In this document: in pieces, positions 55,824 to 64,000 of the stretch
How positions within the stretch are numbered: position 1 is the stretch's first letter
Layout: each line of letters opens with the position of its first letter
DNA from: Paraburkholderia caffeinilytica
Lineage (GTDB): Bacteria; Pseudomonadota; Gammaproteobacteria; Burkholderiales; Burkholderiaceae
DNA length: 64,000 nt
Assembly (NCBI RefSeq): GCF_003368325.1
Contig: NZ_CP031467.1
Coordinates: 1,488,001 to 1,552,000 of the forward strand
Reading direction: 5' to 3'
Program-made: the position numbers and the translations under genes
Notes under the pieces: model-generated
What the model saw: the letters and a program-made list of their open reading frames with translations, nothing else
Told to the model about the DNA's origin: nothing
Database searches by the model: none

Positions 55824-56465
55824 TTAGTGAGCGGGCGCGGCCAGCTCGCTGGCGGCACGCGCCAGACGCGTGACCTCGTCCCAATTTTGCGCGGCCAGGG
55901 CCGCTTTCGGCGTCAACCACGAGCCGCCCACACACACCACATTCGGCTGTGCGAGGAAATTGATGGCGCTTTCGGACGTGATGCCGCCGGTCGGGCAGAA
56001 TTTCAGCGTCGGGAACGGGCCGTAGAAAGCTTGCAGCATCGGTATGCCGCCGGCTTGCTGCGCCGGAAAGAACTTGACGATTTCGTAGCCGAGTTCGAGC
56101 GCCGCGATGATATCGCTTGGCGTCATGACACCCGGCAGTAGCGGCAAACCCGCATCCTGCGCGGCCTTGTGCATGTCTTTCGTCAGGCCCGGCGATACGC
56201 CGAATTGCGCGCCCGCTTTCTTCGCCTGAAAACAATGCTCGGGCTTGGTGATCGTACCGACCCCGACCACGATGTCTTCAGCCAGCTGGCTCGCGCGTTC
56301 GATCGCGCCGAGTCCGGCTGCCGTGCGCAGCGTGATTTCCAGCACTTTCACACCGCCAGCGTGCAGCGCGCGTGATACGTTTTCGCCCTGCTCGACCGAG
56401 TCGAACGCGAGCACCGGAATCACCGGGCCGAGGCGCACGATATCGCTTACTGTTTTCGCTGTCAT
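55824..56465 (-). CDS. eda: 2-dehydro-3-deoxy-phosphogluconate (KDPG) aldolase
   Basis: Splits KDPG into pyruvate and glyceraldehyde 3-phosphate, the last step of the Entner-Doudoroff route; also active on 4-hydroxy-2-oxoglutarate. It has 213 residues of the class I aldolase fold: Glu43 in VLEITLRTAAGL acts as base, and the Schiff-base lysine is K131 in GYEIVKFFPAQQAGG. GVGTITKPEHCFQAKKAGA is the family signature. It lies 26 bp after edd. Confidence 0.97.
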   Translation of the reverse strand: MTAKTVSDIVRLGPVIPVLAFDSVEQGENVSRALHAGGVKVLEITLRTAAGLGAIERASQLAEDIVVGVGTITKPEHCFQAKKAGAQFGVSPGLTKDMHKAAQDAGLPLLPGVMTPSDIIAALELGYEIVKFFPAQQAGGIPMLQAFYGPFPTLKFCPTGGITSESAINFLAQPNVVCVGGSWLTPKAALAAQNWDEVTRLARAASELAAPAH

Positions 56466-56491
56466 AGTCAGACTCCTAGTTTCTGCAGCGT

Positions 56492-58396
56492 TTAGCTGGC
56501 TTGAGTGGTGCTTGAGTGTTCTTCTGCGTGAGCTTTGACCCGCTTACCGTGTTGCGCCGCGTGCTCTCCTACCATCGGACCGAACACCGAAGCGCCCTGC
56601 TCCGCGGGCGCTGCCGCCGCACGGAACACGCCGAACAGTTCGCGGCCGAAGCCGACTTCGTTTTCCGCCTGATGCTGCGGCAACGCTTCCTGCCGCGCGG
56701 CCCATTCGGTTGCATCGATTTCGATGTCGAGCACGCCCGCGTCCGCGTCGATCACCAGCAGGTCGCCCGTGCGAACCTTGCCGATCGGACCTTGCAGCAA
56801 CGCTTCCGGCGACAGATGAATCACCGCCGGCACCTTGCCCGACGCGCCCGACATGCGGCCGTCGGTCACCAGTGCAACGTGGAAACCTTGATCCTGCAAC
56901 ACACCGAGCAACGGCGTCAAACGATGCAACTCGGGCATGCCGTTTGCGCGGGCGCCCTGGAAGCGCACCACAGCGATGAAATCGCGCTTCAGTTCGCCGT
57001 TGTCGAACGCGGCCTGCACCGCTTCCTGCGAATCGAACACGATGGCCGGCGCCCTTACCTTGCGATGCTGCGCTGCAACTGCCGAAATCTTGATCACGCC
57101 GCGACCGAGCTTGCCCTGCATCAGACGCAAGCCGCCGTCTGGCTGGAACGGTTCCTTGATGCCGCGCAGCACCGCCGTGTCTTCGCTTTTTTCCGCGCCC
57201 GGCACCCATTGCAGCTTGCCGTCGATCAGCTTCGGCTCTTCGGTGTAGTGATGCAGTCCCTTGCCGGCGACCGTGTTCACGTCTTCATGCAGCAAGCCGC
57301 CTTCCAGCAGATTGCGAACCAGGAACGCGACGCCACCGGCCGCGTGGAAGTGGTTCACGTCGGCCTTGCCGTTCGGGTAGATCTTGGCCAGCAACGGCAC
57401 GGCTTGCGACAGCGTGTCGAAGTCGTCCCAGTCGATCACGATGCCGGCCGCCCGCGCGATCGCGACCAGATGCAATGTGTGATTGGTCGAGCCGCCCGTT
57501 GCCAGCAACGCGACGATGCCGTTGACAATCGCCTTCTCGTCGACCACATGGCCGATCGGCGTGTAATTGCCGCGCTCCACCGTCAGATCGAGCACACGGC
57601 GCGCGGCCTGGGCGGTCAGCGCGTCGCGCAGCGGCGTATGCGGATGCACGAACGCGGAACTCGGCAGATGCAGGCCCATGACTTCCATGAGCATCTGGTT
57701 GCTGTTTGCGGTGCCGTAGAACGTACACGTGCCGTGGCTGTGATAGGCGGCGGCCTCCGCTTCGAGCAGCGCGTCGCGACCGCACTGGCCGGTGGCGAAG
57801 AGCTGACGTGTCTTGGCTTTGTCGTCGTTCGAGAGGCCGCTGCCCATCGGGCCGGCCGGCACGAAGATGGTTGGCAGATGGCCGAACTGCAGTGCGCCGA
57901 TCAACAGGCCCGGCACGATCTTGTCGCAAATGCCGAGGCACAGCGCCGCGTCGAACATGTTGTGCGTCAGCGCGACTGCCGTACTCATCGCGATGACTTC
58001 GCGCGAGAACAACGACAGTTCCATGCCCGCGTTGCCTTGCGTGACGCCGTCGCACATGGCCGGCACGCCACCCGCGAATTGCGCGACGCCGCCGTTTTCA
58101 CGCGCGGCCGCTTTGATGATGTCGGGGTAGTTTTTGTACGGCGCGTGCGCGGACAGCATTTCGTTGTACGAGGACACGATACCGATGTTCGGCTGACGAA
58201 TCTGCTTGATGGCGAACTTGTCGTCGCCTTCGAGTCCAGCAAAACCGTGAGCCAGGTTGGCACAGGAGAGCGCGCCGCGTGCCGGAAATTTGCCTTGAGC
58301 CTGGTGAATGCGGGCCAGATACGCCTCGCGAGTGGGCTTGCTGCGCTCGACCACGCGTTGCGTGACCTTCAACAATTGCGAATGCGGGGAAACCAT
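56492..58396 (-). CDS. edd: 6-phosphogluconate dehydratase
   Basis: Fe-S dehydratase converting 6-phosphogluconate to KDPG, 634 residues, normal for the IlvD/Edd family (E. coli Edd 603, with a slightly longer C-terminus here). Cluster-binding cysteines occur in [28 protein letters not shown] and [14 protein letters not shown]. The C-terminal domain has [16 protein letters not shown]. The ATG at 58396 follows AAGGAGCTCCG; a 47-codon upstream frame runs into the regulatory region. Divergent from hexR, with HexR-like sites between. Confidence 0.96.
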   Translation of the reverse strand: MVSPHSQLLKVTQRVVERSKPTREAYLARIHQAQGKFPARGALSCANLAHGFAGLEGDDKFAIKQIRQPNIGIVSSYNEMLSAHAPYKNYPDIIKAAARENGGVAQFAGGVPAMCDGVTQGNAGMELSLFSREVIAMSTAVALTHNMFDAALCLGICDKIVPGLLIGALQFGHLPTIFVPAGPMGSGLSNDDKAKTRQLFATGQCGRDALLEAEAAAYHSHGTCTFYGTANSNQMLMEVMGLHLPSSAFVHPHTPLRDALTAQAARRVLDLTVERGNYTPIGHVVDEKAIVNGIVALLATGGSTNHTLHLVAIARAAGIVIDWDDFDTLSQAVPLLAKIYPNGKADVNHFHAAGGVAFLVRNLLEGGLLHEDVNTVAGKGLHHYTEEPKLIDGKLQWVPGAEKSEDTAVLRGIKEPFQPDGGLRLMQGKLGRGVIKISAVAAQHRKVRAPAIVFDSQEAVQAAFDNGELKRDFIAVVRFQGARANGMPELHRLTPLLGVLQDQGFHVALVTDGRMSGASGKVPAVIHLSPEALLQGPIGKVRTGDLLVIDADAGVLDIEIDATEWAARQEALPQHQAENEVGFGRELFGVFRAAAAPAEQGASVFGPMVGEHAAQHGKRVKAHAEEHSSTTQAS

Positions 58397-58495
58397 CGGA
58401 GCTCCTTCGTCGCTGGCTAAAGGGACGGGCGGGCATGCGCGCACTGTGCCAGGTAGGTATCGCGGGGATGTCGAATCAGTCGACGATGCAATGTT

Positions 58496-58510
58496 AGTAG
58501 AAAAACTACA
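58496..58510. promoter_or_regulatory. HexR-type operator 1 (edd-hexR intergenic)
   Basis: Inverted repeat GTAG-AAAAA-CTAC (58497-58509), about 100 bp before edd. HexR proteins bind AT-rich palindromes with TGTAN..NTACA-like ends and release DNA on binding KDPG. Position and shape fit; not tested. Confidence 0.5.
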
Positions 58511-58628
58511 TGATCGCAATGGTGATTCCTGTTGCACTGCGACATCGTTGAAACGGTCATATCACCTTACTGACATTGCCTTAGCGGCATTCACAGTAAA
58601 ACCTAGGGATTACACCTAGAGCGCGATA

Positions 58629-58643
58629 TGTAGTTTTTGTACC
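58629..58643. promoter_or_regulatory. HexR-type operator 2 (edd-hexR intergenic)
   Basis: TGTAGTTTTTGTACC at 58629-58643, an imperfect palindrome with the same GTAG-five-base-centre layout as the site at 58496, placed about 55 bp before hexR. It may mediate autoregulation. Confidence 0.4.
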
Positions 58644-58698
58644 TTATTCGGCAATCAGATATAGTCCATGCATTCTTCAGCATAGTGCGAGTTTTCCG

Positions 58699-59538
58699 AT
58701 GATGCTGTCTCAGGTGGAAGAGATGCGCGATCAGTTGCGGCCGTCCGAGCGTAAGCTGGCCGACTACGTGATCGAGGCGCCGCGCGAGGTGCTGGATCTG
58801 TCGATGACGGAAGTGGCCGCGCGCGCCGGCGTCAGCCAGCCGACCATCGCACGGTTCTGTCACGCGCTCGGTTTTTCGGGCTTTCGTGAGTTCAAAATAC
58901 GGCTCGCGCAGGGGATTGCTGCGGAAGTGCCCGCCGTCTATCGCGACGTGCGGCCGGACGAGCCGACGCCGGGTGTGGCCGCAAAGGTGCTCGACCGGAC
59001 CATCGGCGCGCTGATTCAGGTGCGCAACAATCTGTCGTCGGATAGCGTCGCAGCGGCGATCGCGCTGCTGGCGCAGGGGCGGCGCATCGAGTTTTACGGC
59101 GCGGGTGGTTCCGGCATCGCGGCGTTGGATGTGCAGCACAAGTTCTTTCGCCTCGGCATGCCGAGCGTCGCGTATTCGGACCCGCATACATTTTTGATGT
59201 CGGCGGCGCTGCTGGGCGAAGGCGATGTAGTGGTGGCGATTTCGAACACGGGCCGCACGCGCGATATTGTCGATGCGGTGAAGTTGGCGCTGGCAACCGG
59301 CGCGAAAGTGATCGCGATCACCCACGGTAATTCGCCGTTGGCGCGGCTTGCTACTGTAGGCTTGTTCGCCAACGTCGACGAAGACACGGATATCTTTTCG
59401 CCGATGACCTCACGGGTCTCGCATCTGGCGATTGGCGACATTCTGGCGGTGGGTGTGGCTTTGAGCCGGGGGCCGGAGCTCGTCGAAAAGATGGCGCAAG
59501 CGAAGGAAGTGATCACCCGAAGAAGGATCGATCCGTAA
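58699..59538 (+). CDS. hexR: HexR-type RpiR-family transcriptional regulator
   Basis: A 279-residue repressor. The N-terminal RpiR helix-turn-helix (about 1-75) includes LRPSERKLADYVIEAPREVL and VAARAGVSQPTIARFCHALG. The C-terminal SIS sugar-phosphate domain (about 125-255) includes RIEFYGAGGSGIAALDVQHK and VVVAISNTGRTRDIVDAVKL. In pseudomonads and relatives HexR represses edd, eda and zwf and senses KDPG. Divergent from edd, with two candidate palindromic sites between them. Confidence 0.92.
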   Translation: MMLSQVEEMRDQLRPSERKLADYVIEAPREVLDLSMTEVAARAGVSQPTIARFCHALGFSGFREFKIRLAQGIAAEVPAVYRDVRPDEPTPGVAAKVLDRTIGALIQVRNNLSSDSVAAAIALLAQGRRIEFYGAGGSGIAALDVQHKFFRLGMPSVAYSDPHTFLMSAALLGEGDVVVAISNTGRTRDIVDAVKLALATGAKVIAITHGNSPLARLATVGLFANVDEDTDIFSPMTSRVSHLAIGDILAVGVALSRGPELVEKMAQAKEVITRRRIDP

Positions 59539-59614
59539 GCCTAACGGCGAGACGCACGCCAGCGCCTCATCCGAATCGACTTCCCGCAATATCAAATCAA
59601 AAAATATTCCTACT

Positions 59615-60031
59615 TTAGAACGGCTTGATCACCACCAACGCCACGGCCGCGAGCATCCCCAGCACAGGCAATTCATTGAACATGCGATACCACTTGTCCG
59701 AGCGGCGATTCTCGCCGCGCTCGAAGGTCCGCAGCAGTACGCCGCAATAAGCGTGGTAGATGATCAGCAGCATCACCACGCCCACCTTCGCATGAATCCA
59801 ACCCTGCCCGCGCCCGATGCCGATCGCCAGCCACAACCACAGCCCGCACGCCAGCGCCGGTACCGCGATGAACGTCATGAAGCGGAACAGCTTACGCGCC
59901 ATCGTCAAAAGCCGCGCCGTCGCGGCAGGTTCCGTCTCCATCGCCAGATTGACAAAGATGCGCGGCAGATAGAACAGGCCGGCGAACCAGGAAGCAATCA
60001 GAACGATGTGAAACGTTTTTACCCAAAGCAT
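59615..60031 (-). CDS. hemJ: Protoporphyrinogen oxidase HemJ
   Basis: A 138-residue inner-membrane protein with four predicted helices, of the UPF0093/HemJ family, which oxidises protoporphyrinogen IX in bacteria lacking HemG/HemY. Conserved features are TFHIVLIASWFAGLFYLPRI (heme-ligand His8), LARKLFRF-like helix start, WIHAKVGVVMLLIIYHAYCG with the essential His-x-Lys, and MFNELPVLGMLAAVALVV. The next gene (proA) is on the same strand 121 bp upstream. Confidence 0.9.
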   Translation of the reverse strand: MLWVKTFHIVLIASWFAGLFYLPRIFVNLAMETEPAATARLLTMARKLFRFMTFIAVPALACGLWLWLAIGIGRGQGWIHAKVGVVMLLIIYHAYCGVLLRTFERGENRRSDKWYRMFNELPVLGMLAAVALVVIKPF

Positions 60032-60152
60032 CAGCGGTCCTTGCGACTTGTATCGTGGAAATCAGCGCTCTTGGCGGCGCGTTCGTGGTGAAAGACGTGA
60101 CCGGCCGCGCTTATCAACGGCGTTCGCGATCAAACGCGCGGCAGACGGCGGC

Positions 60153-61424
60153 TTATTGCCGGCCTTCGCCATGCCCGAGCACGACGTACTTCAACGACGT
60201 CAATCCTTCCAGCCCCACCGGGCCGCGCGCGTGCAGTTTGTCGTTCGAGATGCCGATTTCCGCGCCCAGACCGAATTCGAAACCATCGGCGAAACGGGTC
60301 GATGCGTTGACCATCACGCTTGCCGAATCGACCTCACGCAAGAAGCGCATCGCCCGGTCGTGGTCTTCCGTGACGATCGCGTCAGTGTGGTGCGAGCCGT
60401 ACTCGTTGATGTGGTCGATCGCCGCATCGAGACCATCTACCACCTTGATCGCCAGCACCGGCGCGAGATATTCGGTGCGCCAGTCTTCTTCGGTGGCATC
60501 GACGAGCGGTCCCACTCCCGCATCCGCCAACACCGTGCGCGCCGCAGCGTCCACGCGCAACTCGACTTCCTTGTCGCGATACAGCTTACCCAAAGGCGGC
60601 AGCACCTCAGCCGCGACACCACGCGCGACGAGCAGCGTCTCCATGGTGTTGCAGGTGCCGTAGCGGTGCGTCTTGGCGTTGTCGCAGACGGTCAGCGCCT
60701 TGGCCAGATCCGCGCGGTCGTCCACATACACGTGGCAGATGCCATCAAGGTGCTTGATCATCGGCACGCGCGCTTCGTTCATCAGCCGCTCGATCAGGCT
60801 CTTTCCGCCACGCGGCACGATCACGTCGACGAATTCGGTCATCGTGATCAGTTTGCCGACGGCCGCACGGTCCGACGTTGCCACTACTTGCACGGCGTCT
60901 TGCGGCAATCCCGCCGCTTCCAGCCCTTCGCCGATCAGCTTGGCCAGCGCCGTATTGCATTCGAGCGCTTCCGAACCGCCGCGCAGAATCGTCGCGTTGC
61001 CGGACTTCAGGCACAGCGCAGCTGCGTCGATCGTCACGTTCGGACGCGATTCGTAGATGATGCCGATCACGCCCAGCGGCACGCGCATCTGGCCGACCTG
61101 AATACCGCTCGGCCGATACTTCAGATTGCTGATCTCGCCGATCGGATCGGCCAGCGCGGCGACTTGCCACAACCCTTCCACCATCGTATTCAGCGCCTTG
61201 TCCGATAGCGTCAAACGGTCGATGAACGCGGCATCGTGGCCTTTGTCGCGAGCCCGCGCGAGGTCGCGCGCGTTGGCCTCTTTCAGCAGCGCGGCATCGC
61301 GTTCGATAGCCTGTGCGACTGCCGCAAGCGCGGCGTTTTTTGCCGCCGTCGACGCGCGCGCCATCGCACGCGAAGCGTGACGGGCGCGACGGCCGAGGTC
61401 GGTCATGTACTGGTCGATATCCAT
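60153..61424 (-). CDS. proA: Gamma-glutamyl phosphate reductase
   Basis: NADPH-dependent reduction of gamma-glutamyl phosphate to glutamate semialdehyde in proline synthesis, 423 residues of the aldehyde dehydrogenase superfamily. The catalytic Cys is in [14 protein letters not shown] near residue 257; [15 protein letters not shown] and [13 protein letters not shown] are family motifs; the C-terminal end has [16 protein letters not shown]. The ATG at 61424 ([14 protein letters not shown]) was chosen over one 8 codons earlier. Lies after holA in the leuS-lptE-holA-proA order. Confidence 0.97.
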   Translation of the reverse strand: MDIDQYMTDLGRRARHASRAMARASTAAKNAALAAVAQAIERDAALLKEANARDLARARDKGHDAAFIDRLTLSDKALNTMVEGLWQVAALADPIGEISNLKYRPSGIQVGQMRVPLGVIGIIYESRPNVTIDAAALCLKSGNATILRGGSEALECNTALAKLIGEGLEAAGLPQDAVQVVATSDRAAVGKLITMTEFVDVIVPRGGKSLIERLMNEARVPMIKHLDGICHVYVDDRADLAKALTVCDNAKTHRYGTCNTMETLLVARGVAAEVLPPLGKLYRDKEVELRVDAAARTVLADAGVGPLVDATEEDWRTEYLAPVLAIKVVDGLDAAIDHINEYGSHHTDAIVTEDHDRAMRFLREVDSASVMVNASTRFADGFEFGLGAEIGISNDKLHARGPVGLEGLTSLKYVVLGHGEGRQ

Positions 61425-61755
61425 GGTGATTCTCGTGGTGCCGCGCACGTCGAGGTGCTACGGACAGGCAGAATTAGCGAAAGATCAAACGATTGTAAGT
61501 CGGGTGGCGAAGCTTTGCTTGGCCCGGCGCCCGTAGGACCCAAGGACTTCAAGCTCTGCACCGCGACGTTGCTCGAGAATGCGGCCGCAGGAGGGCGATC
61601 GCACCGGCAATGGATTCCCGGCATGGACGCTGTACGGTTGACGAGCACAGTAAGCGTCGCTGGCGTGAAGACCTGCCGGAGATACTGGTGGTGAGACTCA
61701 CACCCTGGCGTCCTGCGCATTGCGCCGCGCGAAGCCGCCAGCTCAAACCATGTCC
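61425..61755 (-). other. Non-coding gap between holA and proA
   Basis: 331 bp without a recognisable gene, domain fragment, strong hairpin or clear promoter on either strand. The base composition is close to that of the neighbours. It may hold the proA promoter. Confidence 0.4.
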
Positions 61756-62877
61756 TCAGCCTGGCCTTCGAACCGGCGCACCTGCTGCAGGGCGAGGTCG
61801 TGGCGGCGGTACAGGCGCCGCTTTTGCCGGCGACGCCACCGTCATGGCCAGTTCGAACAAGCCATCCCACGGATCCGGCGGAGGATCATTGCGATGATTG
61901 CCCGGCGTACCGCCCGACAATCCCTTCACCTGCCGATCCAGCCGCGCCGCCAGAGCAAGTGCCTTTTCAAGCGCACTCTCGGTGACGCGCGACAACGCCG
62001 GTCCAATCAGCCGCTCGCGCGGCCCCCATACGCGGTTCTCGCGTACCAGCATCGCGAGCGGCTTGCCGGCCGTGACGCCGCGCTTGATACGCAGCAGCGT
62101 CCGCACTTCTTCGACCACTGCCCACAGCACCAGCACGGCCGCCTCGCCTTCGCCGCGCAGGCCGTCGAGCATGCGCGCGAGGCGGCCGACATCGCCCGCC
62201 AGCATTGCCTCGTTCAGCTTGAAAACGTCATAACGGGCGACGTTCAGCACAGCGTCCTGAATCTGCTCGAAGCTCAACGAACCAGCCGGATACAGCAGCC
62301 CGAGCTTCTGGATTTCCTGATGCGCGGCAAGCAAATTACCTTCTACGCGCTCGGCAATGAACGCCAGCGCGCGCCGCCCTTCCTCACCGGCAACGACCCG
62401 CTGGCCCTGAGCCGCGAGCCGTTGACCCACCCAATTCGGCAACTGCGCGCGCTCAACGGGATCGATTTTCAACGCGACACCCGCATCGGACAGCGCGGTG
62501 AACCATGCCGACTTCTGCGTGGCCGCATCGAGCCGCGGCAGCGTGATCATCGTGAGCACGTCGTCATTCACGGCGGCGGCGAGCGCCTTCAGCGCATCCG
62601 CGCCTTCCTTGCCCGGCTTGCCCGACGGAATGCGCAACTCGACCAGTTGACGGTCGCCGAACAGCGACATCGACTGGCTCGCGCCAAGCAGCGAGCTCCA
62701 GTCGAAGCCGCGCTCGACGGTGAACACCGAGCGGTCGGTAAAACCGGCTGCTCGCGCCGTCGCGCGAATGCGGTCGCTGGCTTCCTGCGCGAGCAGGTGC
62801 TCGTCGCCGTACACGACGTACAGTCCGGCGAGTCCCTTGGCGAGATGCGCTTCGAGCGCGTCAAGTCGCAGTTGCAT
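61756..62877 (-). CDS. holA: DNA polymerase III subunit delta
   Basis: Clamp-loader subunit that opens the beta sliding clamp, 373 residues. The N-terminal beta-binding region is MQLRLDALEAHLAKGLAGLY with VYGDEHLLAQEASDRIRATA, followed by an AAA+-like fold lacking a functional Walker A and the C-terminal collar domain. The C-terminal ~25 residues are proline-rich (AAPVPPPRPRPAAGAP), unusual but likely disordered. lptE precedes it by 84 bp. Confidence 0.94.
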   Translation of the reverse strand: MQLRLDALEAHLAKGLAGLYVVYGDEHLLAQEASDRIRATARAAGFTDRSVFTVERGFDWSSLLGASQSMSLFGDRQLVELRIPSGKPGKEGADALKALAAAVNDDVLTMITLPRLDAATQKSAWFTALSDAGVALKIDPVERAQLPNWVGQRLAAQGQRVVAGEEGRRALAFIAERVEGNLLAAHQEIQKLGLLYPAGSLSFEQIQDAVLNVARYDVFKLNEAMLAGDVGRLARMLDGLRGEGEAAVLVLWAVVEEVRTLLRIKRGVTAGKPLAMLVRENRVWGPRERLIGPALSRVTESALEKALALAARLDRQVKGLSGGTPGNHRNDPPPDPWDGLFELAMTVASPAKAAPVPPPRPRPAAGAPVRRPG

Positions 62878-62961
62878 GGCTACCGATCGGCGAGGTTAAA
62901 CAAGTGCATGGGCGAGTGCGTGAGCACGTGCAGCAAGCTAAACAAAGACACAGCACGCCGC

Positions 62962-63513
62962 TCACAACGGCGGCGGCGGCAACGGCGCGCGCGGCGCAAC
63001 CGACGGCACCTGCTCACCCGGCGCCGGATGCAGCGAGCGCACCAGCGACAGACGGCGCGTCAGCTGATCGATCGCGTCGTTTTCCATGTCCGCGAACAGA
63101 ATGTCAGCTTCAGCGGCCTTGGCCTGCGAGTACTGGTCGCTATAGGTCATCGCGCGGTTCAGCGCGATCACGCTCGGCGGAATCAGCACCGTGCCATCCT
63201 TGCCGACCAGCGTGTAGGTCATCGAGAGATTCATCGCGTACTCTTCGACGACGCCAAGCGTATTCAGCGTGAGCGTATTGATGCCGCGGCCTTCGGTGAT
63301 CTGCAAGGTTGCGTCGGCATTCGCGACGGAAGTGACCACCACCGTGTCGCTGCCGCCCTGCACGATACGGGTCAACCGCGCGCCGGCCGCGGCCGAACCG
63401 CCGGAGATAAAGAGTCGTTTGAATGCGTAGTCCTGCTGCCCGCGCAACTGGAAGCCGCAGGCGGACAACATCAGCACGCTGCACACCAGCGTCAATAACG
63501 ATCTGCGAGTCAC
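62962..63513 (-). CDS. lptE: LPS-assembly lipoprotein LptE
   Basis: Outer-membrane lipoprotein that plugs the LptD barrel in lipopolysaccharide export, 183 residues. Signal peptide with lipobox MLSACG (Cys19), then the family start GFQLRGQQDYAFKRLFI; AMNLSMTYTLVGKDGTVLIP is the conserved strand region. The C-terminus is proline-rich. GTG start. It lies between leuS and holA, its normal place. Confidence 0.94.
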   Translation of the reverse strand: MTRRSLLTLVCSVLMLSACGFQLRGQQDYAFKRLFISGGSAAAGARLTRIVQGGSDTVVVTSVANADATLQITEGRGINTLTLNTLGVVEEYAMNLSMTYTLVGKDGTVLIPPSVIALNRAMTYSDQYSQAKAAEADILFADMENDAIDQLTRRLSLVRSLHPAPGEQVPSVAPRAPLPPPPL

Positions 63514-63604
63514 TTTGGCTCCTGGTTCGCAGTAGATTCCGCAGCGCGGACAAGCGCCGCCGCACGCGGCGGCGTCCTGTCTGCAATCATGTTTGGGTGC
63601 GCCG

Positions 63605-64000
63605 TCAAACGACCACGTTCACAAGACGGCCAGGCACCACGACGATCTTCTTCGGGGCCTTGCCTTCGCTGAACTTCCCGACCGCCTCATGCGCGGCGGC
63701 GAGCTGTTCGATCGCTTCACGCGAAGCGTCTTTCGCTACCGTGAGCGCGCCGCGCACCTTGCCGTTCACCTGCAGCACGAGCTCGATTTCGGCCTGTTCG
63801 AGCGCCTGTTCGTCGACCTTCGGCCATGCCGCGTCGAGCAGCGAGCCGAATTCGTCGGCGTAACCGAGTTCCTGCCACAACTGGAAAGTCTGATGCGGCA
63901 CGACCGGATACAGCACGCGCAGCAATACGCTGTACGTCTCGCGCAGCACCGCCGGTTGCGCGCCCTTCGCGCTGTCGAGCGCGTTGAGCATCTTCATCGC
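63605..64000 (-). CDS. leuS: Leucyl-tRNA synthetase, C-terminal part (runs off the window)
   Basis: The last 131 residues of leucyl-tRNA synthetase; the gene continues beyond the right edge, so the start is not visible. The visible part covers the end of the anticodon-binding domain ([20 protein letters not shown]) and the C-terminal domain with [20 protein letters not shown], ending [14 protein letters not shown]. Followed by lptE after 91 bp. Confidence 0.95.
   Translation of the reverse strand, partial: AMKMLNALDSAKGAQPAVLRETYSVLLRVLYPVVPHQTFQLWQELGYADEFGSLLDAAWPKVDEQALEQAEIELVLQVNGKVRGALTVAKDASREAIEQLAAAHEAVGKFSEGKAPKKIVVVPGRLVNVVV

Noticed and set aside
56516..58420. A 634-codon plus-strand open frame opposite edd
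   Set aside because: Shadow of the 6-phosphogluconate dehydratase; composition typical of antisense reading in GC-rich DNA.

Overview
The window reads as chromosomal DNA of a GC-rich betaproteobacterium, most likely Paraburkholderia or a close Burkholderiaceae relative. The basis is protein-level family resemblance, the dusB-fis-purH / ruvCAB order, the leuS-lptE-holA-proA order, and an Entner-Doudoroff edd-eda set run by a HexR-type regulator. The species call is inference. About 59 protein genes, RNase P RNA, an FMN riboswitch, one strong unannotated small-RNA candidate and many intrinsic terminators can be supported. No tRNA, rRNA, CRISPR array, prophage or intact insertion sequence was seen.

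Layout. 0-6.4 kb: a TetR regulator, a small lipoprotein and a glycerol regulon (glpD, glpK, a GlpF-type channel, a HAD phosphatase) with GlpR-like operators before glpD and a degenerate ~13-bp repeat tract before glpK. 6.4-11.3 kb: ribB under an FMN riboswitch, a cupin regulator, an MFS exporter, and a VOC protein divergent from a LysR regulator with a palindromic operator. 11.4-18.2 kb: miaB, phoH-like ybeZ, ybeY, corC and lnt, interrupted by a chaC homologue. 18.4-23 kb: an M48 lipoprotein protease, a glutathione transferase, pepP and a UbiH-family hydroxylase. 23.3-31.6 kb: dusB-fis-purH and ruvC-ruvA-ruvB, with a ~2.9-kb insert between purH and ruvC that encodes a kexin-like lipoprotein protease and a small exported partner. 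31.6-41.9 kb: housekeeping genes (histidine phosphatase, dtd, tyrS, anmK, erpA, rpsI-rplM, osmC, rnpB, DUF3025, pyrC, a glutamine amidotransferase). 42.3-47 kb: the gltIJKL glutamate/aspartate ABC transporter beside glutamate dehydrogenase. 47.1-49.6 kb: LysR regulator and purB. 49.7-53.3 kb: a compact two-partner secretion pair. 53.7-59.5 kb: gntK, gntP, eda and edd, divergent from hexR. 59.6-64 kb: hemJ, proA, holA, lptE and the 3' end of leuS.

The two most interesting loci are: (1) the protease/partner pair at 26680-28985, which resembles the Aeromonas sobria serine protease (ASP) and its external chaperone ORF2 in architecture and gene order; and (2) an ~89-nt small-RNA candidate at 37347-37435 on the minus strand. 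The RNA candidate has a near-consensus promoter, two hairpins and a T8 terminator, and one loop carries the same CU-rich sequence as the 16S rRNA anti-Shine-Dalgarno tail. Also notable are a very small TpsA exoprotein with Trp-marked coiled-coil repeats, a hexanucleotide repeat coding (Gly-Asp)5 in its TpsB partner, and apparently leaderless pepP and ruvB transcripts.
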